A stretch of 64,000 bases of DNA from Incurvaria masculella (GCA_946894095.1 OX335653.1:15257001-15321000); one strand, 5' to 3'; shown: positions 32,151 to 43,570, counted from the stretch's first letter. Translations and numbers: made by a program. Notes: generated from the sequence alone by a model not told the origin.

Positions 32151-32293
32151 AGAAAACAGGACACCTTTCAGAAGTATCCAGACAAATGAAACTGCAGTCG
32201 CACTAAACTGGTGAACCATGCAGGTAACTGTATTCGATTAAAATGTTTGAGAAACTGGCTATGAGAAATCTCAATAAGCGAAACTCGTTACAT

Positions 32294-32668
32294 CAGCCTC
32301 AGTGGCCCAGTGGCGCGACACTTCGGCGATCGCTCTCCGAAGTTAAGCAACGCTGGGTCCGGTCTGGTCTTGGATGGGTGACCATTCGACCGTTGAGAGA
32401 GGCTGGCCGTGGTTCGGATTCCACGTTAAACTGTAGGTCCCCTTCCTTACTTACTAGGTGGTAGGGTTTATCCCGCCCGGGTTGGTACCATCGCATTGGA
32501 TGAACGATGATCGATTGTCCGTGTTTTCCATCCAGTTCAATGTAGCCGTGCAATATAAGGAAGGTCCTGGCATGGCACCTAGTTCCCATGTGGTGTGTTG
32601 GGCTAATACCATGACAGAAGGTGTGGTATTAGCCATCCATGTCCAGTCACATAAAAATAAAAAAAACA
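32294..32668 (+). mobile_element. 5S rRNA-headed SINE, full length
   Basis: The head contains the 5S internal promoter blocks: CCGAAGTTAAGCAACGC (32337-32353, box A-like), GGTCCGGTCTGG (intermediate) and CTTGGATGGGTGACC (box C-like, near 32369-32383). It is preceded by GGCCCAGTGGCGCGACAC. The body (TTACTAGGTGGTAGGG, GGGTTGGTACCATCGCATTG, AGGTCCTGGCATGGCACC) is the same as in the tRNA-headed SINEs. The tail is A-rich. The copy at 61545-61938 is nearly identical, so the family has moved recently. Confidence 0.85.
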
Positions 32669-32935
32669 TCCAGTACCGTGAACATTATAATGCGGAATGG
32701 GGACAGCAGGTGGTTGTTCCAGCACGTACGCAATTTTCCAAACTGAGTCATGGTGAATTCTTGCTGCCCGACAAAGCCTATGATTCTTTCATACCTATCA
32801 AGAAAGAAGAAAATTACCAGCACATTCTAGCACATTTGTACACATCTACACACTAGTTCACCGGCGGCGCATTATAAAAAAATGCCTGACATGTAAATAA
32901 AATAAAGAAACTACTTTTCATTAAAAAAAAAACTT
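32669..32935 (+). pseudogene. Possible retrocopy 3' end of an unidentified gene
   Basis: Directly after the SINE tail, a plus-strand frame reads EHYNAEWGQQVVVPARTQF, then KLSHGEFLLPDKAYDSFIPI, ending TSTH with TAG at 32854. It is followed by ATAAAATAAAG (overlapping AATAAA) and then a run of A at 32922. The composition looks like real protein and the AATAAA plus A-run looks like an mRNA 3' end. I do not recognise the protein. It may be a 5'-truncated processed pseudogene, or a chimeric retrotransposition with the SINE. Confidence 0.35.
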
Positions 32936-33465
32936 TTGTTTATTTCCCTTTTCATCAGCACTAAACTATATTCTTATCTTTTTTTAGAGGATGTTCCTTC
33001 CCTACTAAAAATGGCTTTCTAACGATATTTATTTAATTTCTAGAAAATCGCTTAGCTAAAATATAAAGTATTAACATGTATGGAATGGATGATTGATACA
33101 TTTTTTGGTGCTAAGAGTGAAAGAACTTTTTTTTTCATTGAGATATTCAAGTTCAAAAATTAAAAATCAACTACTGTAAAATTCTCCTTTAGTGACAACT
33201 CATGTTTCTTCCCTGTAGCCTTCATATGCATAAATGCATAAACTGCATACTCCAGCTTTTCTTTCAACCCTTATTTTTCCAGCCTTTTTTTTTTGTTACA
33301 ACAATAATTCTAAAACACTTTTTAAATGAATACATTTTTAAGTATCAAAATGTTTACAGCCAACATTTACATTTGATAAGTTAATAGATAACGATACTTT
33401 TTATAATCAAACGCGTTACAGTTAACTGTGTAACGTAACTTTTTCCACATCGGTGCAGACTCGGT
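32936..33465 (-). other. 3' flank and 3' UTR of gene C
   Basis: AT-rich. AATAAA on the minus strand at 33028-33033 is a candidate poly(A) signal of gene C. Nothing else is seen. Confidence 0.4.
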
Positions 33466-36400
33466 TTAGGGCTTCTTGACATGCGCACACATAGCTATGA
33501 AGTCCTCGACTCCATCCTGATTTGCCTCCTTGTAGCTGGGGGCAGTGGTCTTGACGAGCTGGAACCACCTGAGAACATGTCAGATATTTTAGTATTACTT
33601 TCTATTCCACCTAGCTTATATAATGTTTTGAGAAACCATCGTTTTGAGAAACCATCGTTTGAGAAATGATGGAGAAATGGCTTAATAATGTACGTATTAT
33701 GTTTGTATAAATGTAGGTATTATTAATTCTATATGTTTAAGTTTATTATATTATATTATGGTATATTATATTATATTAGGGTACGATTTTTCACTTTTCT
33801 TTTGTTGTCAACTTTATTTTTATTTTTTACACTCAGCAGTAAATTAACTGAACTGTCGTGTCTGGCTTTTATTCTCTGACAGGACTGTCCGGTCACCCGG
33901 TCAACCGAATCTGTTGCTGATTACCCACATTGTCTGAACACATAATATCTGTCGTTCATAAATTTTTGCACAGAGTCAGATCAATGGTAAATAGTAACTT
34001 AAGAGTCATTACCACCTATGATACAGCCGCAAGGCCAGTTTAGGAGGTATCGTTCGTCGTACAAGAACTAATCAATTGTCGATCTTATTTGCGTGCATGT
34101 ATTATTATTGTTAGTATTTTAAGTTCTTGTAAACTGTTATATCTACATATGTTTGTGTAAATAAATAAATAAATAAAAATACCACATATTATCGCGGTGA
34201 ACGCTTTGAAAAGCAGAAGGACTCAGGCCCGATGTTCGTCGAGGTGTGGAAAAAGTGAGGAAATTTTCGCATGAAATATCAATTAAATTACTCTGAAAAA
34301 TGGGATGGCCCAGAAATTACGTATGAGCAAAAAAGGACGTGCCAGGTTACGAGGTCGTGGTAGAGCATTCCGATGACCGAGAAAAGTATCAGGCAATCGT
34401 TCTGTCTCAAGATGAGAGTATTGGAATTGATCGAAATAAAGTGCAATAACTTCATGGCTAAGGAGAGGGCGACTGCACTTTGACTCCTAAGGATGCGGGC
34501 TCGGAAGGATTAAAGGCTGCTTTCGATAAAGAACCAGAGTATAAAAAGTATATCGATACAAAATGTAAATAAGAACCGGCTCTCGTGCTTCCCTAATGCG
34601 TGTTTCCCGTGCCTCCTCGCTTCTTCAGATAGCATTATTCTAATACGTTAGCGAACTGTTGACTAGAAAAGGTAAATTTCTAATATTATTAACCCAAGAA
34701 GAGTAATTTTTTTATATAATGATAAAAACACAAGGAATAAACATGTATGGGTTCCGGCACATAAAAATAATACAATAAGGTGCAATACATTTCATTCTGT
34801 GCGTATGGTAAGAGACAGCTAAGGGAATCGTCGTTCGTGGTTCGGATTTCACGCAAAACTGTAGGGCTTCTTCCTTGGTTGCTAGGCGGTAGGCTTAATC
34901 CGCCCTGGTTGATACCATCGCATTGAATGAAGTATGGTCGAGGTGGTAATGAAAATGATAACCCGTGCATGGCGTGCAATATAAGGAAGGTTCTAGCATG
35001 TCACCTAGCTTCTATGTAGTGTGTTGGTCCCAATCACGACAGTTGTGGTATTGATTATCCATCTATGTACAGACAAATAGAAAAAAACAAACCGTTTGAC
35101 ATTGGGGTACTTTTCATAGTCGACGTGGGCGGCCTCTAGGGTGGAGACGGTGGCGATGAGCGTGAGGTCGGCGATGGTGAGGTTGTTGCCGGCCGCGTAC
35201 TTCTGTCCCTCCAGGAACGTGTCGAGTAACTTGAGCGCCTCCTCCAACTTGACCAGCTTGGCCGGGTCCGCGGGCGCGCCGGCGAGCGCCTGCGGGTACT
35301 GAATTCAAGCACGCGTATATTGCAGCTGTCATGAAACTATCTGCCACCATCGAACAGAGTTAAAAAAATAATGTAATAAATAACAGTGTGAGTACTTGAA
35401 TATTAATTAGGTATCTATTGAATAAAATATCGGATTCTCATGTATGCAACCAAATGAAATTTACCCGTAATAATGCAATAAAGATTTTTTATTGATGCAA
35501 AATAGCGCGATGGTAAAAAAAGACGACATCGTATTTTCTAACAACCATTCGTCAAGTGAGAATTATCGGCATTTGATTATCTTTATATACAGATGTCCGG
35601 TAATGACTGGATAGCATTGAAATGGTCAATAGCTTAACTTAAGGCCATTACAATATTTTTCCGACGATCATTATTTTGTTAAATAAATCCCAAAACCTCT
35701 GTTGTCTACGGTAGACCCTGAATGCACGCACTTAGGGCCGAGTGCACGAAAGAACAAAAAATCTAAATCAACGTGAACGTCTGATTAAACGGTCACTTTC
35801 TTTGGAGAGTACGGAAGGAACTCGATGCGGTTCACTAAAAGTGACGTGTTTAAACATTGATTAACTCAGCCTTCCTTTCGTGCACTCGGCCCTTAGTGCG
35901 CTCAATACTTAACACTGATAACAAGCAGTGAGCAAAAATAAAGCATACACATCATAAATATGTACTGGTAACTGACAAGTTGCCGGTGAGAAAGAATCTA
36001 AAAAGAACCTCACAAAATAGTCTGCGAATCTTCCGTATAGCGTGCCGATATCGAAGTACATGCGCTGGTCGACGAGCGCGCGCGCCTTGGGCTCGCTCGG
36101 GTAGAACGTGGTGTTGCCCTTCCCGTAGGCGGAGGCGAGGTACGCGATGATGGCGCGCGACTCCCACAGCACTAGGTCACCGTCGACCAGAGTCGGCACG
36201 CAGTGCTGCGGATTTAACTGTCGAGAAACGTCGAACAATGATCAATGGTTGTGTTCGTACAATGTAAAGATAATAAACATATTTTTTTACGCTCATCACT
36301 GTCACTGGTGATTTTTTTTCGAGATAACAAAAAATATAGTGTTTTACTTAGGGGTAACCTGATCACGATACCTGTCTATGTTTGCATATGATCGTTGATA

Positions 36401-37104
36401 AAAAACGGCCAAGTGCGAGTCGGACTCGCACACGAAGGGTGCGTACCAGATTTAACACAAAAAAACATTTTTTTTGTATAGGGGCCCTATATTTTTTATA
36501 TTTTTTTTATTTTACCTGTTCGTAGTTTGTTATAGCAGCAAAATAAATACACACTCTGTGAACATTTCAGTTGCCTACCTATTACGTTTCATGAGATACA
36601 GCCCTGTGACAGATGTACCGACGGACGGACGGACGGTTGGACGGACGGACAGCGGATGCTTAGTAATAGGGTTCCGATGGCACCATCTGAGTACGGCACC
36701 CTAAAAAGTATGATTCGTAAGGAAACCCCGTTAAGGAAAAGCCAATGTTAGGGGGATTTTCGACTAAATTATGTTATGATTATGTATACCAGGTCTGTGA
36801 TGTATACCAATGTAGGAGGATTGCTGTCTTTTAAGCGCTAAATCGTCTTCTGCCAGGAAAACAAAGGCAGATATTTAGGTAACAATACCGATAAAGAAGT
36901 ATAGCGCTAAGGTGGCATGATAAACAGATCAATTGGGCATGCAAGCATCGGTATGTGACCAACCTTGACGAACTCCGGTTTGAGGTGATCTCCTTCTAGC
37001 ATGTTGATGACTTTCAGGTTCAGCGGCAAATTGAGCGCCTTGGCAGTAAGCAGCACGGCGCGGCACGGAGCCGATCCGCGAAAGTAGTACAGGTCTACAC
37101 CCAT
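33466..37104 (-). CDS. GSTd: Delta-class glutathione S-transferase, gene C
   Basis: Exons, in transcript order: 36964-37104, 36014-36217, 35093-35298, 33466-33568, for 217 residues ending HVKKP, stop TAA. G-site residues Ser11, His52, cis-Pro55 and Glu66-Ser67 are present, as is the LTIAD capping box. Unlike A and B, residue 9 just before Gly-Ser11 is Arg ([10 protein letters not shown]) instead of the usual Pro, a change shared with gene D. Lys183 replaces Asn in NVNR, and Ser replaces Gly in TAPGY of exon 4. The end of exon 2 (RFADYF) is like gene B. The acceptor 16 bases before the ATG joins it to exon 0 at 42675-42776 across a 5.6-kb intron holding two tandem arrays. A 133-bp direct duplication flanks exons 1 and 2. 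Predicted cytosolic GST. Confidence 0.92.
34200..34575 (+). pseudogene. Frameshifted coding relic, unidentified
   Basis: Protein-like pieces occur in two frames: [40 protein letters not shown], then (shifted) [20 protein letters not shown] followed by [16 protein letters not shown], and finally [17 protein letters not shown] ending in KCK and TAA at about 34570. Stops interrupt it at least three times. I do not recognise the source protein. It lies in intron 3 of gene C on the opposite strand. Confidence 0.35.
34815..35078 (+). mobile_element. SINE body in intron 3 of gene C
   Basis: GGTTCGGATTTCACGCAAAAC, GCTAGGCGGTAGGC, GGTTGATACCATCGCATTG, ATATAAGGAAGGTTCTAGC and a tail ending 15 bases before exon 3. 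A diverged member of the SINE family with no clear head. Confidence 0.65.
35406..35538. repeat. Direct duplication, left copy (133 bp)
   Basis: AATTAGGTATCTATTGAAT through GACGACATCGTATTTTC. It is nearly identical to 37300-37436. The two copies lie in introns 2 and 0 of gene C, so they bracket exons 1 and 2. Confidence 0.8.
35735..35892. mobile_element. Harbinger-type MITE, 158 bp (TTA target)
   Basis: Perfect inverted ends GGGCCGAGTGCACGAAAG, flanked by TTA at 35732-35734 and 35893-35895. A 3-bp TTA target is typical of PIF/Harbinger. It lies in intron 2 of gene C. Confidence 0.85.
36402..36712 (+). repeat. R1 repeat, copy 5
   Basis: Plus-strand R1 copy with a locally expanded GGAC tract (36618-36655). 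It lies in intron 1 of gene C. Confidence 0.8.
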
Positions 37105-37299
37105 TGCCTTGAGTAGCAATCTGAAATATGTGTATAAACATGCTTATTTGGTTTTTTAGTTCAGCTCGCATTTACGGATGTGTTTAGTTGACTTTTGACT
37201 AGATGACGCGAAGCAAGACTTGTCAGATGTCTTCTAGGTAGCGTCACGAATCCTGTATCCCCTTTACCCAGTGTATCAGTTCTCGGGAGTAAATCCTGA

Positions 37300-37436
37300 A
37301 TTAGGTATCTAGTGAATAAAATATTATCGGATTCTCATGTATGTAACCAAATAAAATTGACCCGTAATAATGCAATAAAGATTTTTTATTGATGCAAAAT
37401 AGCGCGATGGTAAAAAAAAGACGACATCGTATTTTC
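37300..37436. repeat. Direct duplication, right copy
   Basis: Partner of 35406-35538; differs by a few substitutions and a 3-base insertion near its start. Confidence 0.8.
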
Positions 37437-37439
37437 ATT

Positions 37440-38435
37440 ATGATTATGATTACCCGTTATGATTTTAGTATTTTTTTTTTTAAAAATTACTTTTAATCGA
37501 ATTTTTTATCACAAATATCCTGCTCAAAATGTAAGTTTTGAACACGGAGGAGGGAACATCTCTCCTCCGTGGTTTTGAACCATCGATTTAACGTATTAGT
37601 ATTATCTTTGGCCGCAGTTTTTACGAATTCAATTCAACTTAGTTATTATTTGATTTCCTCCAAATGTAACCTTAACCCCTTGGCTGTGTCCGGCACATAC
37701 GTCGTGTCACCTACGAAAATTCCCTTGACTGTGTCTGGCACGACATATGTGCCGGCTACCAATCCTTAGAGTTTTAATTATGGACGCGTTCTGTGGAGAT
37801 TTTCTGTGCGTGCTGTCGCATTTTATATGGCTATACTGAACAGACCTACACTCTGGAAACATCAGATTGACTTCCCCCATAGACTTTTTACGATTGCAAG
37901 CCATTACATTGCAAGTTGCATTGAGCGCGCGCCATTTGTTTTGTCGTGTGGTGAAAATACATGTTTTTTTAGTGCAAGATGGAATGAAAGCGGCAAGTGT
38001 TATATACCATTAGAAGCGCATTCTCAGCGTGAATTCGATTGCGGTGTTTGTTTGATAAGCATAATACATTTTTTTGGGAAAAAACTCGTCTGATTTGCTT
38101 ACCCACGCCTGACGCCATTTTAGACAGATGAATGTACACGCATCCTAGATAGTTTTATTGTAGAACGTCATCTAATCTTATTTTTGATCATTGCTAAACG
38201 ATTTACCACGAGTTTCACAAGTTTTTCAACAAAATAAGAAAGCCAAATTTCGGTAACTAAACTTGTTGAGCCAATTTGAACTCTATTGTGTTTGGAGGCC
38301 ATATGTCATAAAGCTTATATTCGATTGTGAATAGAAATCGGATGTCGCGTCAAATCGCTGTACTGAGTGGAAAAAAAGGAAGAGACGTAAAACATTGAGA
38401 ATATTGATTTTTTGTGTTTTGTTTTAGACGACTTT
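37440..38435. other. Intron 0 of gene C, 3' part
   Basis: AT-rich. It holds a small hairpin (ACGGAGGAG/CTCCTCCGT, 37543-37570) and a doubled CTGTGTCCGGCAC/CTGTGTCTGGCAC segment at 37683-37745. No gene recognised. Confidence 0.4.
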
Positions 38436-38439
38436 GAAA

Positions 38440-40030
38440 GTGTTTGGGCTTTGTTTTATAGGTTTTCGGGGTTATGGATTTCAAATATGATGTCTGTTTT
38501 GAAATCAAACGTCACATTTCAAAAACAAGAAAGGCCGCCACACCTATGTTTAGTTGCATCGTCATGGTACTCGTTTTATAGGTTTTCGGGGGTGTCTATT
38601 TCAAATATGATATCTGTTTTGAGATCAAATGTCACATTTCAAAAACAAAATGGCCGCCATACCTATGTTGAGTTGCATCGTCATGTTACTCGTGTTATAT
38701 ATTTTCGGGGGTGACGATTTCAAATATGATGTCTGTTTTGAGAGATTTCAAAAACAAAATGGCCGCCACACCTAAGTTCAGTTGCATCGTCATGGTACTC
38801 GTGTTATAGGTTTTCGAGGGTGTCAATTTCAAATGAGATGTCTGTTTTGAGATCAAACGTGACATTTAAAAAACAAAATGGCCACCACGCAAAACTTCAG
38901 TTGCATCGTCATGGTACTCGTTTTTTTAGATTTTTGGGGGTGTCGATTGCAAATATAATGTTTTTATTTAGATCAAACGTGACATTTCAAAAACTAAACG
39001 GCCGCCACACCTAAGTCCAATTGCATCGTGATGGTACTCATGTTATAGGTTTTCGGGGGTATCTATTTCAAATATGATATCTGTTATGAGATCAAATGTC
39101 ACATTTCAAACACAAAATGGCCGCCACAACTATGTTTAGTTGCATCGTCATGGTACTCAAATTATATGTTTTTGGGGGGTGTCCATTTCAAACATGATGT
39201 CTGTTTTGAGATAAAACGTGACATTTCAAAAAACAAAATGGCCGCCACACTGACATCATGATGGTACTCGTGTTATAGGTTTTCAGGGGTGTCGATTTCA
39301 AATGTGATGTCTGTTTTGAGGTAAAACGTGAGATTTCAAAAACAAAATGGCCGCCACACCTAAGTTCAGTTGCATCGTCATGGTACTCGTGTTATATAGG
39401 TTTTCGGGGGTGTCTATTTCAAGTATGATATCTGTTATGAGATCAAATGTCACATTTCAAACACAAAATGGCCGCCACACCTATGTTTAGTTGCATCGTC
39501 ATAGTACTCGTTTTATAGGTTTTCAGGGGTGTCGATTTCAAATGTGATGTCTGTTTTGAGGTAAAACGTGAGATTTCAAAAACAAAATGGCCGTCACACC
39601 TAAGTTCAGTTGCATCGTCATGGTACTCGTGTTATAGGTTTTCGGGGGTGTCTATTTCAAATATGATATCTGTTATGAGATCAAATGTCACATTTCAAAC
39701 ACAAAATGGCCGCCACACCTATGTTTACTTGCATCGTATGGTACTCAAGTTATATGTTTTCGGGGGTGTCCATTTCAGATATGATGTCTGTTTTGAGATA
39801 AAACGTGACATTTCAAAAACAAAATGGCCGCTACACCTAAGTTCAGTGACATCATGATGGTACTCGTGTTATAGGTTTTCAGGGGTCTTGATTTCAAATG
39901 AGATGTCTGTTTTAAGGTAAAACGTGACATTTTAAAAACAAAATTGCCGCCACACCTAAGTTCAGTTTCTGCGTCGTGGTACTCGTGTTATAGTTTTTCG
40001 GAGGTGTCGATTTCGAATATGATGTCAGGG
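38440..40030. repeat. Tandem array, about 14 units of about 119 bp
   Basis: Unit starts at roughly 38461, 38581, 38700, 38811, 38930, 39048, 39169, 39280, 39401, 39519, 39638, 39756, 39873 and 39993, each beginning GGTTTTCGGGGGTGTC or a variant. Most units contain AAAATGGCCGCCAC and TTGCATCGTCATGGTACTCG. Units from 39048 on fall into types in the order X Z Y X Y X Z Y, showing multi-unit duplication. It lies in intron 0 of gene C. Confidence 0.9.
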
Positions 40031-40467
40031 CGGTTCCCTGAGGCCGAATCTGGATAATCTGCCCCTCTTCGGGAACACGCCCGGGGTTTATGTGCGGCAA
40101 CTCCAAGATGATACGATGAATCGAATTACGTAAGTTTTATTGCATGTCTCACATTAATCCTATTCCCTGTGCATTGTGCTACCGACATTTCTGCAAGGAG
40201 TTCAAGATCAAGCTTGAGGAGTTAATCAGTTCAAGTAACTTCTTCGCCATTTTGGCTAATGATACTATTGTAATTCATATAACCTGTTGATGTAATTTCT
40301 TTGACAATTTTAACTAAATGCTACTATTGTAACATTCAGTAGCATTATTTCATAAGTTATATTGTAATAAGTTTAGATTAAGAATAAAAAACTCCACCCA
40401 ACGCAGTTTCTTTGTAGATTTTCATTTGTATGGTATATTAGAAGCTACGGATTTTGATAGATTGATG

Positions 40468-40975
40468 AAGAACATTCCTGGTCATCATCAGACCCTGTAT
40501 ATTTGGCATGAGGTCAATGCCAATCAGGTTTCAGCTTATTACCTAAACCCGAAGCTCGTAGCTAGCGCCGTTGCCGAGTGCCAGCAAGAACATTCCTGGT
40601 CATCATCAGACCCTGAATATTTTGTATGAGGTCACTGCCTATCAAGTTTCAGCTTGTAACCCAAACCCGAAGCTCGTAGCTATCGCCGTTGTTGAGGGCG
40701 AGCAAGAACATTCCTGGTCATCATTAGACCCTGAATGTTCAGCATAAGGTTAATGCCAATCGGGTCTCAGCTTTCAAACCAAACCCGAAGCTTGTAGCTA
40801 GCGCCGTTACTAAGTACCAGCAAGAACATTCCTGGTCATCATCAGACCCTGAATGTTTGGCATGAGGTTAATGCCAATCAGGTTTCAGCTTGCAAACCAA
40901 ACCCGAAGCTTGTAGTTAGCGCCGTTCCTGAGTTCCAGCAAGAACATTCCTGGTCATCATCAGACCCTCGGGGAT
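40468..40975. repeat. Second tandem array, 118-bp period, about 4.3 units
   Basis: AACATTCCTGGTCATCATCA recurs at 40471, 40589, 40707, 40825 and 40943, exactly 118 bases apart. The sequence is unrelated to the 119-bp array just upstream. The period is not a multiple of three, so it is not a protein repeat. Confidence 0.9.
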
Positions 40976-41055
40976 GGATGGATGGTGTGTTGGGCTAATA
41001 TCATGACAATAGGTGAGGTATTAGGCATTCATGTCGTTACAAGAAAAAAAAAATT
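40976..41055 (+). mobile_element. SINE 3' fragment
   Basis: GGTGTGTTGGGCTAATATCATGACA followed by a variant of the family tail and a run of A. It abuts the last unit of the 118-bp array. Confidence 0.55.
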
Positions 41056-41059
41056 TTTT

Positions 41060-42060
41060 TCTACTCACTGTTTGTGCCGACAGTACTTTCTGTGAAGGCG
41101 CACGGATGCCTGTTTTGGTCACTCTGAGTGCCTGTGTGTTTTTTCAAATAACTCTATAATTATACTACCTACCCTAAATGTGAATATAAAAAATGAAAGA
41201 GGAATTATGTGTTCATGTACTTAGCGAGTTTAAATGAAGTTTATACCTACAGTGGAAGTGCAGTAGCTTTGATAACATTTTATAAGCCAATTTTTTGTCG
41301 AATTTTCTGTTTTAACTTTGTACTTTTGGTCATATATAATGATTTTATTAAAAATGATTTTACACCAATGGATACTACATTTAGCGCGCTTTATATTGGC
41401 ATTTAAATTTTTACGATATTTAAAAAAAAAACATCTAAACTCTTGTGTTTTCTAAACCCTTCGCGGCCGCGCGAAAACAACATAAATACGCTGCACCCGT
41501 AGCGCCCGTTTTTCCCGCGCCCTTACACAGAGGACGGGTTAACAAGAGTAATAATACACTAAAGTGAACCTAAACCTAAATCACTCATATTCGTTTGTTT
41601 TGTTCTATGTCAACGATTCCTTTAATATTATACATCGAGTTGAAAATTGGCACATCTCAATTCTAGGAGAGCGATGGAATAACTGGTTTATAACAGCCTT
41701 TGCTGTCGTTTAGCGCGTAAAAATAAAGATGGTTGAAAGCAGCGGTCGGCAAACGGTGCGGCAGCTCGCGAGTCTGATGCGACTTTCATTGGATGTTGAC
41801 CTTAGATGAAAAAAATCCTTCTTCATCTAATATGTTGACGGCTAAAACTTTAAAAATTAAATATCGGTTTACTCTTTGGCTCATATCACTCGTAAGTCTG
41901 CCGATAACTGGTCTAGTTACCGCATATATTTTAGTTGTAATAATATAACATTTTGAATGAATCAATCTGTGTACTACGAATGGCGTAAATTGTTCACGGG
42001 CCGTGGAACATTGTACATATGATTTTTATGTTGTATATTTAACAGTAATATGATAATATG
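41060..42060. other. Intron 0 of gene C; nothing recognised
   Basis: AT-rich with a small GC-rich patch at 41460-41530. No gene or repeat recognised. Confidence 0.4.
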
Positions 42061-42068
42061 CTGTGGAT

Positions 42069-42118
42069 AGGTTAGGTTAGGTTAGGTTAGGTTAGGTGAG
42101 GTTAGGATAGGTTAGGTT
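42069..42118 (+). repeat. Telomere-like (TTAGG)n tract
   Basis: About seven units of TTAGG with two imperfect ones (GTGAGG, GGATAGG). TTAGG is the insect telomere repeat; here it is interstitial and short. Confidence 0.8.
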
Positions 42119-42674
42119 GAAAACGTTTACATTTTTTTTATGATTACTGATATAAACTGTACGCGACTTTGGGATCCTTCTTGAAGTGGTACTTGTTGGG
42201 TAACGCAAGCTTGCATTAAAATTAATAAGTATTTTTTTAAACAAAACATTTATAATACTAAAAGATAAATAATACATACAAGGATTACAAAGCTCAAAAG
42301 CCATAGGATTTTTAACTTCGGCGGAAATAACGTTAAAGTCGTAGAACTTCATCGCAGATATTTACTTTATAATTGTGTTTGTATGATTAATAACATATGT
42401 GCCCATTATGGTGCCCATCATTCAAGGTAAGCCGCGGCGGCATGATGGCATGAGCGTGCATTGTATGGTTTGTATTTTAAATTCATTTAAAAATATTTAA
42501 AAAATTCGCAAAAAGATTATTTTATATATATTATAAGACAGAAGAATATTAAGATTATAAAATAAAGATTTTATATTATTTAGTGCTTCAGTGCAGTGGA
42601 ATCATTTCAAACGGAACCTGAAAAAATAACGTTCAATAGTATGACATTTACGAAAAAAATGCCATCAAACTTAC

Positions 42675-42776
42675 TAACGAGTAACGCCACGAACAGACAA
42701 GTGGAAACACGGCGCTTGGAAGGTGGGAGATCGGATTCACGATACGAGCGAACGCTGGAAAACTTGAGTTGGGACT
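42675..42776 (-). other. Predicted non-coding first exon (exon 0) of gene C
   Basis: A 102-base exon from the inferred start in CCAGTCCC, through CAAGTTTTCCAGCGTTCGC, to the donor TTA/GTAAGT. The alignment with gene D runs through the whole exon and upstream. It is spliced to the acceptor at 37121-37123. Confidence 0.6.
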
Positions 42777-42890
42777 GGTAAAATTAGTTTGGTGAGCACA
42801 ATATTATATGGCGGACATTTTATCATAGTCACGATGATAAGACCGCCAGGAGGCTCGGCTTGACTCATTCCACATGGTTACTACATTAGG
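42777..42890 (-). promoter_or_regulatory. Promoter of gene C
   Basis: TATAATAT on the minus strand (42801-42808) lies 32 bases before the inferred start. At -44 to -64 is a 21-base near-palindrome (42820-42840) with arms TTATCAT and ATGATAA: two GATA boxes facing each other. At -85 is TGACTCA (42861-42867), a full AP-1-type site of the kind bound by CncC/Maf or AP-1 factors. The same sites occur at the same distances in gene D. Confidence 0.6.
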
Positions 42891-42894
42891 TGCT

Positions 42895-43385
42895 CGCGAA
42901 GAAATCAAATGGTTTATTACAGGTTATCATCGCAATCGCAATATGTCCATAAGCAATTGTACGGCGAGATTAAACTTTTAGTGAATCTTCCGTCAGAATT
43001 TTTTTAGCAAGTTGAAATGTGTAGACGCCAAATAAAGGAATCCCAATTGTTTTAAGATTATGTATTTTTAAATATGTTTAATAATAATAATAATAATAAA
43101 CTGTTCATTAGATGAAACGTATACATACATTTTTAGGGTAGACTTAATATAATTGCAAAAGTGTTATTTTCATCTAATGGGCCACCATATTGCCTCGAGG
43201 CAATCTCTTCCTGGCCACCCATAAGATTTAACAACATAATTAAAGTAAAAATTAACTTAAGATTAAAACATGCGACAATTTAAAATTAAAAAAAAACAAA
43301 AAATATAACAAACATCATAAAACATAAATCAGGCATACAAGGAGTAAGCAGATAAAAAATAGACACCAAACGAAGGCAACGACTA
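42895..43385. other. Intergenic; probable LINE 3' UTR
   Basis: AT-rich with an (AAT)n run at 43080-43098. The stretch from about 43130 on probably belongs to the LINE relic that follows. No gene recognised. Confidence 0.35.
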
Positions 43386-43389
43386 GATC

Positions 43390-43570
43390 GGTATTGCGGT
43401 ACCTAGGTCAGATATAACTCTCGAGATAGTACTTTTTTAAGCGAACTTTGAAAATATATAAGGTTTCAGAGTCGTGTATGTCAAACGGTAATTCGTTCCA
43501 AAGGCTAGGGGCTTGAACTGAAAACGAACGTGTCATGAAGTTGGAGCAGTGCTCAGGTATTCGAAGCAAA
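43390..43570 (-). pseudogene. LINE C-terminal relic
   Basis: Minus-strand translation reads CSNFMTRSFSVQAPSLWNEL, then PFDIHDSETLYIFKVRLKKY, the LWNxLP and FKxxLK signature of LINE C-termini, ending with a stop near 43405. Confidence 0.65.

Noticed and set aside
32320..32390. 5S rRNA gene
   Set aside because: Only the internal promoter part of 5S is present and it continues into a SINE body with an A-rich tail; a second copy shows the same structure.
37105..37119. Upstream start of gene C giving five extra residues
   Set aside because: That start would be TTG, and the segment is the 16-base leader after a splice acceptor that is conserved in all four genes.
38440..40975. CRISPR-like array
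   Set aside because: Units are 118-119 bases of continuous sequence without short repeats and unique spacers, in a eukaryotic genome; these are minisatellites.
42069..42118. True telomere
   Set aside because: Too short, and flanked on both sides by ordinary gene-bearing DNA.
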